Below are positions 51,395-60,247 of a DNA stretch of 64,000 nucleotides, piece by piece. Source of the stretch: Candidatus Binataceae bacterium (GTDB lineage Bacteria; Desulfobacterota; Binatia; Binatales; Binataceae). Every line of letters begins with the position of its first letter. Within the stretch, counting starts at the first letter, position 1. The notes under the pieces are model-generated. The model was not told where the DNA came from and made no database searches. It was given only the letters and a program-made list of their open reading frames with translations. The stretch covers positions 238,545 to 302,544 of the forward strand of contig DASRHP010000009.1 in NCBI GenBank assembly GCA_035650475.1. The letters run 5' to 3'. A program made the translations under genes and the position numbers.

Positions 51395-53728
51395 TCACCG
51401 ATCGCGCGACGGTTCCGACTGCCTCGGGGTGCGCCGCAGGTCGCGCAGCGCGCTTCCGAAGCCGTGGGCAAAGCGATGATAGTTGCCTTTGAACAGCTCG
51501 CGCGCGACGTGCGGGAGGCGCTCCAGGCGCCGTTCGGGCAAACCGAGGCGCACCCTGGTGTGATTCTGCCATTCGTCGAGGAAGGCGGCGATTCGGCGAT
51601 TTCCGCCATTGGACAGGCGCTCCCGCACCGTTTTCAGCAGTTCGTCGTCGGCCATCATCACGGGATCTCTCCCGTTCGAGTGAGCTCCCGGGTCGTGCTG
51701 GGCATGTTTACTGAGGACCAGCGACAGCTTGAGCAGATCTCCGAAAGCGGGAGGCAAAATTTGCAGATAAGAGCGCAGCCGGCGGACCGCCATTCCATTG
51801 CCGTTGCCCAAAGAGCTTTCGAGGCCGTTTAGCCGGTACCAGGCCAGCGCCTTTGGCACTACCTTGAGGCGCAAATTCGCGAGCACAGCCTTGGTCAAAA
51901 ATTCCCAGTCATCGCACTGTCGCCAGTCGTCGGCGGCGAAGCCGCCAACTCGTTGCAGAATCTCTTTGCGTAAAAAGATGACGCCCTGACCGTAGTAATT
52001 GCGGAAGATTCCAGGAATCGTCGCGGGTCCGAGAAACGGCTGCCAGCCGCAACCGGCGCCGTCAACAGGCGGGCTGTCACCGGTGTACAGGTCGAGGAAC
52101 GAGGTCAGGATATCCGCATGCGTGCGCTGGAAGACTCCGTACAGAGTTCTGACCAGGTCCGGCTTTGCGACCGTATGTTCGTCGAGGAAAATCAGGCAGT
52201 CCCCGCGGGCCGCCGCCGCAGCCGCATCGCGCACGTTTTCCGCAGATCCCAGCCGCCGGCAAATCGTACGCAGTCTCGGCCCCTCGCCCGCGCTCTCCCC
52301 GCGTGCCAGCTCGATCTCGCTGTCGGAACCTCCGCTGGGGACAGCGAGGATGATCTCGAGGTTTCGCCAGGACTGGGCCTCCAGGGCGCCTAACGCCACG
52401 CGCAGCGATTGCGGGCGCGACGGCTGGGTCAGACAAACGCTGATGAGGGGCTCGCGCGACTCGATCGCACATTGAGCGTCATCCGCCGCTTCCGGCCGCA
52501 ACTGATTGTGCCACGCGACCCATCGCTCACGGTTCTCCTCAGGGTCGACAGCCGGTCGCGCGGGTGCCACACCTTCGCGCAGCGCGATACGCAGACGCTG
52601 TGCAAGCGCAACTGGATCCAGAGGAAAAGTCACCCGCTCGACGTCCTCGGCGGCGATCGCTTCCGGGATTCCACCAGAGCGGGCAGCGATAAGCGGAATG
52701 CCGGCGCTGAGGCATTCGAGGACCGTGTTGGGAAGGTTGTCCACCAGCGAAGGGATCACGGCCAACCGTCCGCCTTCGCGCAGCAGCTCGAGCGCGCCCT
52801 GTTGATCACGGTCGGAGACAATCCGCCAGGCGAACGGCCAATGCCGGGCACGCTCCTCGATGTAGCTGATTGCGTCGCGGCCGGCGACTAGCGCGCATTT
52901 GCCCAGAAAGCTCACTGTGAAGCGCGGCGCGTTCATGCTGACCAGAAGGTCGAGGGCGTCACAAAACAGCGCGAGGCCCTTACGCTCTTCCAGTCGCCCG
53001 AAGAAGGTCAGCCCTGTGATTGGCTGCGGGGCCAACTCCGTGCCGCGCTCACGCCAGACGCTCCATAGCTCAGGCGAGAGGACGTATTGCTGGACGTAGG
53101 TGGCTTTCGGCAGACGCCATCCGTTGGCGCGCATCCAACCCAGCAGGTAGCGGCTGGGGCTGACGACCACGTCGGCCAGCGCGACCGACTCGCGCTCCAT
53201 GAAATCGATCTCGGGCTCGTCGACGGTGTGCGGCAGCTCGCGATTGACCTCGCGAATCCAGGATATCGGGCTATGCACGCCGACGCAGATCAGCGTGTTG
53301 GCAAAAGCCAGACCCTGATGCTTGGCGAGCACGCTGTAATAGCCGTGTCCCAGCAGTTCGGGGAAATGAACCACGTCAAAGTCGCGGACTTTCAGCCACT
53401 GGTAGGCATCGAGCGCGATGGCGATACTTTGCGGGCTCCTGGTCAGGCGCGAGGCGGTCGGCAGAGGGCAGAATTGGATGCCGCGCTCGCGGTAGTACGC
53501 CTGCCATTCGGCAACGGTGCCGCTCTCGCACCAGGTGCCGAACAGATAGAGCAGGGTGACTTGGTGGCCGGCTTCGGCCAGCGCGCTGGCCAGAGCAGAA
53601 TAGCCGGTCCCGATACCGCCATTGCGAGATGGGCCGCGCAATTCGTAGCTTGCGATGCAGATGCGCGCGCGGCCGGGGGGCCATGCCTGCCAGGACTCGT
53701 TGAGCGGGAGGTTGGGGAAGTCCGACAT
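51395..53728 (-). CDS. dual glycosyltransferase, GT4 followed by GT2
   Basis: 777 residues. Residues 1-400 are a GT-B fold (GT4 family: SRNGGIGTGYSALASALAEAGHQV, TFFGRLEERKGLALFCDAL, IPSLVDNLPNTVLECLSAGIPLIAARSGGIPE). Residues about 425-660 form a GT-A fold GT2 domain (ISVCLTQPSRPQSLRVALGALEAQSWRNLEII, a degenerate metal-binding DEH in FLDEHTVAKPDL, and FLRKEILQRVGGF). A helical C-terminal tail follows. Probably adds two sugars to a surface polysaccharide. The GT2 motif is atypical, so the second site may be altered. ATG 53728. Confidence 0.87.
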   Translation of the reverse strand: MSDFPNLPLNESWQAWPPGRARICIASYELRGPSRNGGIGTGYSALASALAEAGHQVTLLYLFGTWCESGTVAEWQAYYRERGIQFCPLPTASRLTRSPQSIAIALDAYQWLKVRDFDVVHFPELLGHGYYSVLAKHQGLAFANTLICVGVHSPISWIREVNRELPHTVDEPEIDFMERESVALADVVVSPSRYLLGWMRANGWRLPKATYVQQYVLSPELWSVWRERGTELAPQPITGLTFFGRLEERKGLALFCDALDLLVSMNAPRFTVSFLGKCALVAGRDAISYIEERARHWPFAWRIVSDRDQQGALELLREGGRLAVIPSLVDNLPNTVLECLSAGIPLIAARSGGIPEAIAAEDVERVTFPLDPVALAQRLRIALREGVAPARPAVDPEENRERWVAWHNQLRPEAADDAQCAIESREPLISVCLTQPSRPQSLRVALGALEAQSWRNLEIILAVPSGGSDSEIELARGESAGEGPRLRTICRRLGSAENVRDAAAAAARGDCLIFLDEHTVAKPDLVRTLYGVFQRTHADILTSFLDLYTGDSPPVDGAGCGWQPFLGPATIPGIFRNYYGQGVIFLRKEILQRVGGFAADDWRQCDDWEFLTKAVLANLRLKVVPKALAWYRLNGLESSLGNGNGMAVRRLRSYLQILPPAFGDLLKLSLVLSKHAQHDPGAHSNGRDPVMMADDELLKTVRERLSNGGNRRIAAFLDEWQNHTRVRLGLPERRLERLPHVARELFKGNYHRFAHGFGSALRDLRRTPRQSEPSRDR

Positions 53729-53757
53729 GAGCTTGTTGCGCCGCCGTTTCGCAGCAC

Positions 53758-54642
53758 TCAGGGTACTTTACGGTACACGGCCTGGAAGGTATTGACCGTC
53801 TTTGTCAGCGAAGCATCGCTCCGCCAGCAGTAGCGGGTAAAACACCAGAGCAGGGGAAACATGAGCGCTTTGCCAAGCCGGCTGCGTTTCTCTTCCAGGT
53901 ACTCCCACACGATCCAACCCAGCGTTTGTGCGATCGTATGAGTCGGATAGATCGCGAGCACCTCGAGACCGCTGTCTGTTCCGAGCTTGTACATCCCGGT
54001 GTGCGTGTAGCGGCGGAAATCGCCGGGGCACGGATGAAACGGCTGCAGGAACGGAACCGCCACCATCAGGTGGCCGCCGGGGCGCAACACCCTGACCATC
54101 TCACGCATCACCGGCTCGGGCGCTTCCACGTGCTCAAGCACCGCATTGCATAAGATCGAGTCGAACTCGGCCGTTCTGAACGGCATCCTCTCTAGCGGTC
54201 CGATAAGTGCGCCCGGTATTTCCGAAGCGATGTCGTAGTTGACGACTTCGGTTGCGCCGAACGCCTTCAGCGTCTCGGTGATGTCGCGGTTGCCACAGCC
54301 AGCGTTCAATGTTCGTCCGCTGAAATAGGAACTCATGGGTTCCAGCTCCTGTTCCAGCGGCTGAAAGTGAATCGGTCCGACGCGCGCAAAGCGTTGCTTT
54401 TTTGCCGCGGGCCGGCGGGACGCGAGCAGCGAGGTGAGCGGAGGCGAATCGTCGGCTACAGAGGTGCCGTTGGCGGCGAAGCCGGTCTCGATGATTGCCT
54501 CCGACAATGGTGATGACTGCTTTTCAGCAACGTTCTGGGCTTCCAAGATGAAACTCGCTGAGTCACTGTGTTGGACGGGCAGCCCCCTCCGGTTCGCCCC
54601 TTTAACACCGGCACCCACAAGGCGGTTCGGAAGCGAGACCAA
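53758..54642 (-). CDS. class I SAM-dependent methyltransferase
   Basis: 294 residues from TTG 54642, which has GGGGAGAG at good spacing. The SAM-binding GRTLNAGCGNRDI (about residue 112), an acidic EVVNYDIASE, and FDSILCNAVLEHVEAPEPVMREMVRVLRPGGHLMVAVP are typical class I methyltransferase motifs. The first 90 residues are poorly conserved and Ser/Ala-rich; an internal Met near residue 105 is an alternative start. First gene of the minus-strand glycan operon; probably methylates a sugar or lipid intermediate. Confidence 0.83.
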   Translation of the reverse strand: MVSLPNRLVGAGVKGANRRGLPVQHSDSASFILEAQNVAEKQSSPLSEAIIETGFAANGTSVADDSPPLTSLLASRRPAAKKQRFARVGPIHFQPLEQELEPMSSYFSGRTLNAGCGNRDITETLKAFGATEVVNYDIASEIPGALIGPLERMPFRTAEFDSILCNAVLEHVEAPEPVMREMVRVLRPGGHLMVAVPFLQPFHPCPGDFRRYTHTGMYKLGTDSGLEVLAIYPTHTIAQTLGWIVWEYLEEKRSRLGKALMFPLLWCFTRYCWRSDASLTKTVNTFQAVYRKVP

Positions 54643-54734
54643 CCCGCTCTCCCCATCGCCGCATACTTCTTGCCGCTAGCCCTACGAGCCAACGGGCGAT
54701 CAATTGCGGCGCAGGTGCGAGCTTAGGCTATCGG

Positions 54735-54767
54735 GTTTCAAGTTGTAAAGGGAGTTTGAAGTTGCAA
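54735..54767 (-). repeat. tandem imperfect 14-base repeat in an AT-rich spacer
   Basis: GTTTCAAGTTGTAA (54735-54748) is followed by GTTTGAAGTTGCAA (54754-54767), two mismatches, five bases apart. It lies upstream of the methyltransferase operon start (54642, minus) and could be an activator or repressor site. Confidence 0.5.
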
Positions 54768-54843
54768 GAAACAACTAACAGAAACTCAAAGTAGTTCGCG
54801 CTGCAAACATAGCCCGGTTTCCGGAAAATTTGCTCACAATAGC

Positions 54844-54893
54844 CCAACTTGGAGAACGATCGTCGTCTGGACCGCCAATTTTTTCCAAGTTGG
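54844..54893 (-). other. inverted repeat in AT-rich spacer after the aminotransferase gene
   Basis: CCAACTTGGA (54844-54853) and its exact complement TCCAAGTTGG (54884-54893) are separated by 30 bases containing TTTTTT. It lies just past the aminotransferase stop on the minus strand, so it may end that transcript or be an operator for the downstream operon. Confidence 0.5.
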
Positions 54894-54911
54894 AGACGTG
54901 GACGGAAGCCG

Positions 54912-56012
54912 TCAGACAGTATTCCGTGCAAGGTCTGACAGCGCGGCGGCGAGCAGGTCGATCTCGCGCGCGGTGGTCCGCGGCGAGAACGAGATGCGAA
55001 AACCGTTGGGCTCGCCCGGCGGGCGAAACGGCTTGATCGCCACGCCATGGCGCCGCTCCGCCGCTTCCGCCAGCGCCGCGGAGCTTTGCGAATCGCCGAG
55101 CGAGTAGGCGAGGATGCCGGGGGCGTGCGGTCCGTCCCATCGCACCCGCCGATAGAGCCGGTCGAGCCGGCGGTCTATCTCGTTGCGCATCCGCGCCATC
55201 GCGGCGACGCGCGCGCGGAACTCGGCCGTGTGGGTGCGGCACGCTTCGGCGAGCCCGGCGAAGAGCGCGCAGTTGATGCTCCCGCTTTCCAGCGCGGCGC
55301 CGCCCGGGCGCGGATGACCGCTCCAGGCGAGCGGGCTTCGACTGACGAACTCGTCGCTGGTCCACAGCCCGCCCGTGCCCATCGGGCCGAACAGCCATTT
55401 GTGCCCGGTGAACGCGTAGGCGCACGCCCGGGTCGCGCGCACGTCCACTGCGACCTGGCCCAGCGCCTGCGCGCCGTCCACCACGTACGGCACCTCGCGC
55501 GCGGCGAAGATCTCGCCCGCCTCCTCGACCGGCAGCACGCGGCCGTTTTTGTAGGAAACGTGGGAGAAGACGGCGAGCGCGGGGCGGCGTCTGGCCACCA
55601 GCGCGTCCACCAGTTCGAGAAACTCAAGCGGCGAGCCGGCGACGACGCGCTCGACTTCGATCCCGCGTGCGGCGAGGCGACCGAGCGGCAACTCGACCGC
55701 CGGATGCTCCTGGTCCGAGGTCAGCACCAGATCGCCGGGCTTGAGCGTTGCGCCGAGCGCACTGATCGCGAGGTTGAGCGCGGTCGACGAATTGGGCAGC
55801 AGCGAGACGCCGCCCGTTTGGCCGGCGCCGAGCGCCGCGAGCGCGGCGCGCCGGCAATCCTCGAGCACCGCCTCGTACATGCGCCAGCCGTCCTCGCTGA
55901 AGAGGAGCTCGGCGTACTCGCGCTCGATCGTTCGCATTCGGCGCGCGACGGCGGGCGTCGGGCGCGCGAGCCCGGCGTAATTGAAATAGGCCTCCACCTT
56001 GCGCGGACCCAT
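54912..56012 (-). CDS. class V aminotransferase (cysteine desulfurase/kynureninase-like fold)
   Basis: About 366 residues, PLP fold type I. The PLP-lysine is in FTGHKWLFGPMGTGGLW, the aspartate in VPYVVDGAQALGQVAVDV, and FFNYAGLARP is at the start. Class V enzymes include cysteine desulfurases, phosphoserine aminotransferase and isopenicillin epimerase-like proteins; no catalytic Cys region of desulfurases is obvious, so an epimerase, lyase or aminotransferase is possible. Start ATG 56012 two bases after the APC permease stop (TAGCGATG), so they are translationally coupled. Confidence 0.85.
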   Translation of the reverse strand: MGPRKVEAYFNYAGLARPTPAVARRMRTIEREYAELLFSEDGWRMYEAVLEDCRRAALAALGAGQTGGVSLLPNSSTALNLAISALGATLKPGDLVLTSDQEHPAVELPLGRLAARGIEVERVVAGSPLEFLELVDALVARRRPALAVFSHVSYKNGRVLPVEEAGEIFAAREVPYVVDGAQALGQVAVDVRATRACAYAFTGHKWLFGPMGTGGLWTSDEFVSRSPLAWSGHPRPGGAALESGSINCALFAGLAEACRTHTAEFRARVAAMARMRNEIDRRLDRLYRRVRWDGPHAPGILAYSLGDSQSSAALAEAAERRHGVAIKPFRPPGEPNGFRISFSPRTTAREIDLLAAALSDLARNTV

Positions 56013-56014
56013 CG

Positions 56015-57448
56015 CTACGACGTTGAATTCGCACTGAGCGCGCCGGCGACGTCCTCTCCCGCCGGCGGCCCGCCCCAAATTCCGCGGCACAGCGCGTAGG
56101 CGGGCCACACTGCGGCCGCGAGCACGATTGCGATGATGAAATCGACGCGGGCGCCGCCGTGCGCGAGCGCAAGGCTGAACGTCGCGAGCCAGGTCACGGT
56201 CGGCGCGAGCACGACCAGCCATAGCGCGGGCGTCCCGCCGCCGATCACGAACAGCCCCTCGCGCGCTGGATGCAGCCGGCGCAACCGCACCAATGCGCCC
56301 AGCTCAAGCATCAGCGCGCCCATATAAAAGAACACGTCGAGCACCACCAACGCGGTAAAGCCGAGCGGAACGAGCAGCGTGAACAGCACGCAGCAGGCGA
56401 AGATCGAGCGCCCCGGGGTTTCGGTAGCGCGCCACAGCTCGGCCAGCGACGGCGGCAGATAGCCTTCGCAGGCCAACACGTACGGCATCCGCGACACCCA
56501 CAGCATCGCGGCCTCGAAGATCGCGAACGACGAGACCGTGCCGCCGAGCGCGAGTGCCCCGCCCAACAGCATCCCGCCCATCCGGTAGCCCTCTTCGGAG
56601 AAAAATCCGGTCTCCCACTTCGCGCCGCCATGGGCGCCGGAGAGCGAAACGCCGAGCGGCAGCAGATATCCGAGCACCACCAGCGGCAGCGCGATCCCCA
56701 GCGCGCGCAGATAGGTGCGGCGGGCGTCGCGAATCTCGCCCGCGACCACGCTGGCGTTCTCCCATCCGCTGAAGTTCCAGATGACCACGCTCAGCCCGGC
56801 GCCAAGGGCAGTGGCGAAGTCAGGGCCGAAGAGCCGGCCGGCGGGCGGATGCCAATGGAGCAACCGGCCGAAGCCGACCGCGACCAGCGCCGCAAACGGC
56901 GCGCTCAGCAGCGCCATCAGCAGGATCGACACGTTGCCGGTCGGGCGCACGCCAAGAAAGTTGAGCAATCCGGCGATCCAGACCAGCGCTATTCCGACCG
57001 CGAGCTGGCCGCCGCCGCCAAGCGGGTAGAGGAAGGCGAGATAGGCGGTGAAAAGAACCGGGTAGATCGCCATATCAACCACAGTGTAGAGGAGCGTCAG
57101 GTAGGCCTCGGCGAAGCCGGCGAACGGCCCGAAGGCCTCCTTGACCCAGAAGTAGAAGCCGCCCTCGACGGGCATTAGCGCATTGAGCTCAGCCGCCATC
57201 AGCGCCGTCGGCAGGCTCAGCATCAGCGGCACCATCAGGCACAGCAGCAGGGTCAGCCGTGGCCCAGCCATCCGCACTGCGTCCTCCATCCCGTAGGCAC
57301 CGCCGCTAACGATCAAATAGATCACGCAGGTGAGCGCGAGCAGCCCGAGCTTGCGCGTCCCGGTCGCGCCGGACGCCGAGGATAGCCTGGGCGCGGAAGC
57401 ATCCCCTTTTGCGCTGGAGAATGCCGCGGAGCTGCTGGACGTTGCCAT
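56015..57448 (-). CDS. APC superfamily amino acid permease
   Basis: About 477 residues, 12 membrane helices. KLGLLALTCVIYLIVSGGAYGMEDAVRMAG is the TM1 region of the AGT/LAT-like branch; FYFWVKEAFGPFAGFAEAYLTLLY and SGWENASVVAGEIRDARRTYLRAL support it. Start chosen at ATG 57448; the upstream open frame (to 57589) has no membrane helix or motif. Substrate unknown. The coupled class V enzyme downstream suggests uptake plus catabolism of one amino acid-like compound. Confidence 0.87.
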   Translation of the reverse strand: MATSSSSAAFSSAKGDASAPRLSSASGATGTRKLGLLALTCVIYLIVSGGAYGMEDAVRMAGPRLTLLLCLMVPLMLSLPTALMAAELNALMPVEGGFYFWVKEAFGPFAGFAEAYLTLLYTVVDMAIYPVLFTAYLAFLYPLGGGGQLAVGIALVWIAGLLNFLGVRPTGNVSILLMALLSAPFAALVAVGFGRLLHWHPPAGRLFGPDFATALGAGLSVVIWNFSGWENASVVAGEIRDARRTYLRALGIALPLVVLGYLLPLGVSLSGAHGGAKWETGFFSEEGYRMGGMLLGGALALGGTVSSFAIFEAAMLWVSRMPYVLACEGYLPPSLAELWRATETPGRSIFACCVLFTLLVPLGFTALVVLDVFFYMGALMLELGALVRLRRLHPAREGLFVIGGGTPALWLVVLAPTVTWLATFSLALAHGGARVDFIIAIVLAAAVWPAYALCRGIWGGPPAGEDVAGALSANSTS

Positions 57449-57524
57449 AGAGGCTACGCTGTAGTCGAGCGGGTTAGCCGGCACAAGGCGCGGGGATTGC
57501 GCGTCGGCAGGCGTGCGGGCAACA

Positions 57525-57553
57525 TTTATAAGCTGAGCCGGTATCCGTATAGT
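57525..57553 (+). promoter_or_regulatory. predicted promoter for the TPR lipoprotein gene
   Basis: TTTATA (57525-57530, 4 of 6 matches to -35) and TATAGT (57548-57553, 5 of 6 matches to -10) are 17 bases apart in an AT-rich patch. The GTG start at 57601 lies 47 bases downstream. Confidence 0.4.
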
Positions 57554-57600
57554 AGTAGCATCCTGTCCGCTGAAGGCCGGCGCTGACAATCAAACCCACT

Positions 57601-59412
57601 GTGTTAACTGCGAAGCAATCGGTCCCCGCTGACAAATCAAAGTTGGCAAAATTTCCGCGGTTGCCGGCGCTTATCGCCGCGCTGGCGTTGGCCCTTGCGG
57701 GATGTGCCCGTGTGGGTGCGCGGCCCAAGGGGCCTCCGGCGGCGGTCGTCCTGATTCCGCGGTCGTCCTTCGGCGGCCGGCCCGCGGTCGAGATTCCGGA
57801 GCAGGCCAAGGCGATGGGCGCGTTTCTCCAAGCCGAGGTCGCCACCGAGAACGGTGACCGCGCCAAGGCGCTGGAGGCGCTGGAAGAGGCGGTGCAATAC
57901 GACCCGGGCAACGCCACGCTGCGCGCGACGCTGGCCACGATGTACATCCGCAACGGCCGCCTGCAGGACGCGCTCGCCCAGATCAACGAGGCGCTTAAGC
58001 TGGAGCCCGGCTTCGCCCGCGCCCATCTGCTGGCCGCCGGCATTGACACCGCGACCGGCGACGACGCCGGCGCCGAGCAGCAATACAAGGAAGTGCTGCG
58101 GCTGCGGCCCAAGAACCAGGAGGCCTACCTGTTCCTGGGCACGCTGTACGCCAATCGCGGCGACTACGAGCAGGCGCGCAAGACCTTCGAGAAGCTGATC
58201 GAACTCGATCCGCAATCGTTCCTGGGCTACTACTACGCTGGGCGCACGATGCTGGCGGCGAAGGACTATCCAGCCGCCGAGCGCTATTACAAGCGCGCGC
58301 TCGAGCTCAATCCGCAGTCTGAACTGGCGCTGCTCGACAAGGGGTCGCTGCGCGAGGCGCAGGGCAAGCGCGACGACGCCGTCGCGATCTACAAGAAGAT
58401 CCTCCAGCTCAATCCCGACAACGACCGCGCGCGCAAGCGCCTGGCCGAGCTGTACTTCGCCGCTCACGCTTCGGCCGAAGCGCCGGTTTCGCAGGCGCCG
58501 GCGCCGGCGAAGATCGAGATCAGCCCGAGCGATACGCGGACCAAGATCGGCCTGCTGTACTTCGAGCGCGGCGACTTCGAGCGCGCGGCCACCGAGTTCA
58601 ACCTGGTGCTCGGCGCGCAGCCCGACAACTACCGCGTCCACTACTACCTTGGCACCGCCTACAGCGAGATGAACGAGTTCGGCAAGGCGGCGGCCGAGTT
58701 CGACCAGGTTCCCGCCGACAACGTCCATTACGTCGAGTCGCGCCTTCAACTGGCCTACATCTACGATAAGCAGCAGGACTACGACCGCGCGCTCGGCGCA
58801 CTCCGCCAGGCGCTCGACAAGAAGCCCGACAACGCCGAGATCATGCGTTTCATGGTCGGGGTGTACGAGGAAAAGAAGGACTACCCGCCGGCGATCGAAC
58901 TGGCCAAGAAGATGGTCAGCCTCGAGCCCAACAACGACAAATACCACTTCACGCTCGGCGCGCTCTACGACGAGACCAAGCAGAAGCAGCTGAGCATCGC
59001 CGAGATGCGCAAGGCGATTTCGCTCAACCCCGATAACGCCCAGGCGCTCAACTACCTCGGCTACACTTACGCCGACGCCGGCGAACGCCTCGACGAGGCC
59101 GAGAAGCTCATCCGACGCGCGCTCAAAATCGAGCCCGAGGACGGCTTCTACATCGACAGCCTGGGCTGGGTGTATTACCGCAAGGGCGATTACAAGAAGG
59201 CGGTCGAGCAACTCGAGAAGGCGGTCAACCTGACTGGCGACGATCCCACGATCACCGAGCATCTGGGCGACGCCTACGCGCGCCTGGGGCGCTACACGCA
59301 GGCCGGCCAGCAGTACGAAGACGCGCTCAAACGGACCAAGGATCCTCAGCAAGCCGCGCAGCTCAAGCGCAAACTGCAAGCCCTGCGCAATGTCGGCAGC
59401 GCGAGCCATTGA
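57601..59412 (+). CDS. TPR-repeat lipoprotein
   Basis: 603 residues from a GTG at 57601. The signal ends in ALALAGC (lipobox, Cys near residue 35). From about residue 70 to 590 it is tetratricopeptide repeats, at least eleven, with a low-complexity gap (about 290-305) splitting them into two arrays. Such outer-membrane-anchored TPR proteins act as scaffolds. The stop region overlaps the next gene by 23 bases. In many deltaproteobacteria a TPR gene precedes lolB, which agrees with the neighbour. Confidence 0.88.
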   Translation: MLTAKQSVPADKSKLAKFPRLPALIAALALALAGCARVGARPKGPPAAVVLIPRSSFGGRPAVEIPEQAKAMGAFLQAEVATENGDRAKALEALEEAVQYDPGNATLRATLATMYIRNGRLQDALAQINEALKLEPGFARAHLLAAGIDTATGDDAGAEQQYKEVLRLRPKNQEAYLFLGTLYANRGDYEQARKTFEKLIELDPQSFLGYYYAGRTMLAAKDYPAAERYYKRALELNPQSELALLDKGSLREAQGKRDDAVAIYKKILQLNPDNDRARKRLAELYFAAHASAEAPVSQAPAPAKIEISPSDTRTKIGLLYFERGDFERAATEFNLVLGAQPDNYRVHYYLGTAYSEMNEFGKAAAEFDQVPADNVHYVESRLQLAYIYDKQQDYDRALGALRQALDKKPDNAEIMRFMVGVYEEKKDYPPAIELAKKMVSLEPNNDKYHFTLGALYDETKQKQLSIAEMRKAISLNPDNAQALNYLGYTYADAGERLDEAEKLIRRALKIEPEDGFYIDSLGWVYYRKGDYKKAVEQLEKAVNLTGDDPTITEHLGDAYARLGRYTQAGQQYEDALKRTKDPQQAAQLKRKLQALRNVGSASH

Positions 59413-60238
59413 GCGGGCACGCCGCGCGCTGCGCGCGGTTGTCGGCGTGGCCGCCCTCGGCGCGCTGGGCCTGCTGGCCGGATGCGCGCTGACGGCGCCC
59501 GCGCCGCCCGCGCTCGGCGCTCACGCCTCCGCCGCGCTCAAGGCGCTCGCCGCGCGCGAGGGCTCGTTGCGCTCGATGCAGACCGGGGCCGTAATGGAGT
59601 ACAGCGCCGCCGACGGCCATCATTTCAAGACTCACGAAGAGCTTGCTCTGATGCGCCCAGCGAGCCTGCGCGTCGAGGCGCTCTCGCCTTTCGGGGCAAC
59701 TATGGTGCTGGCGGCCAATGACGCGGGCCGCCTGATGATCTTCGACCCGGCGCACAACACGATGCTGGCGGGCGAGGCCAACGCGGCGACGCTCGCGCGC
59801 TACGTCCGGATCCCGATGGCGCCGGCGGAGGCGATCGATCTCCTGATGGGCCTGGCGCCGGATCCCGCCGAACTTGCCACGGCACCGGACTCGAGCGCCG
59901 AGGAAGACGGGATGACCGTGCTGGGCTGGCGGCTCAATGACGGCGGCACGCGCGAGTTGGGCTTCGCCGGCGGCGAGCTCGGAATGGTGCGCGAGCGCGA
60001 CGGCGCGGGCGCGCGCCGCTACGAAGTACGCTACGCCGACTGGCGCGCCGCGGGCAACGTCAGTTTCCCGCACAAGGTCGAGGCGCAGTTTCCCACCAGC
60101 CGCATCACGCTGCGCTACGAGGCGCCCGCGCTCAACACCACGCTGCCCCCCGCGCTCTTCGTCCTGACGCCGGGGCCGGCGACCAAGCAGATTTCGATCG
60201 ACGCCGGCGCCGGAGCGGGAGCGGGATCGGCGGGCTGA
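59390..60238 (+). CDS. LolB/DUF4292-like outer membrane lipoprotein
   Basis: 282 residues. Signal with LLAGC lipobox (Cys near 32). The mature part is beta-rich: SLRSMQTGAVMEY, LMRPASLRVEALSPFG, VRYADWRAAGNVSFPHKVEA, typical of the LolA/LolB/DUF4292 half-barrel that binds lipoprotein acyl chains. Family is inferred from pattern and position after a TPR gene; true LolB needs the insertion loop, which I cannot judge. ATG at 59390 overlaps the TPR gene by 23 bases. Confidence 0.72.
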   Translation: MSAARAIERARRALRAVVGVAALGALGLLAGCALTAPAPPALGAHASAALKALAAREGSLRSMQTGAVMEYSAADGHHFKTHEELALMRPASLRVEALSPFGATMVLAANDAGRLMIFDPAHNTMLAGEANAATLARYVRIPMAPAEAIDLLMGLAPDPAELATAPDSSAEEDGMTVLGWRLNDGGTRELGFAGGELGMVRERDGAGARRYEVRYADWRAAGNVSFPHKVEAQFPTSRITLRYEAPALNTTLPPALFVLTPGPATKQISIDAGAGAGAGSAG

Positions 60239-60247
60239 GTTGCAGCG

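Noticed and set aside
57637-59409. 590-codon minus-strand frame over the TPR lipoprotein
   Set aside because: Mirror of TPR repeats (Leu/Val/Gly/Arg periodic), no start signal.
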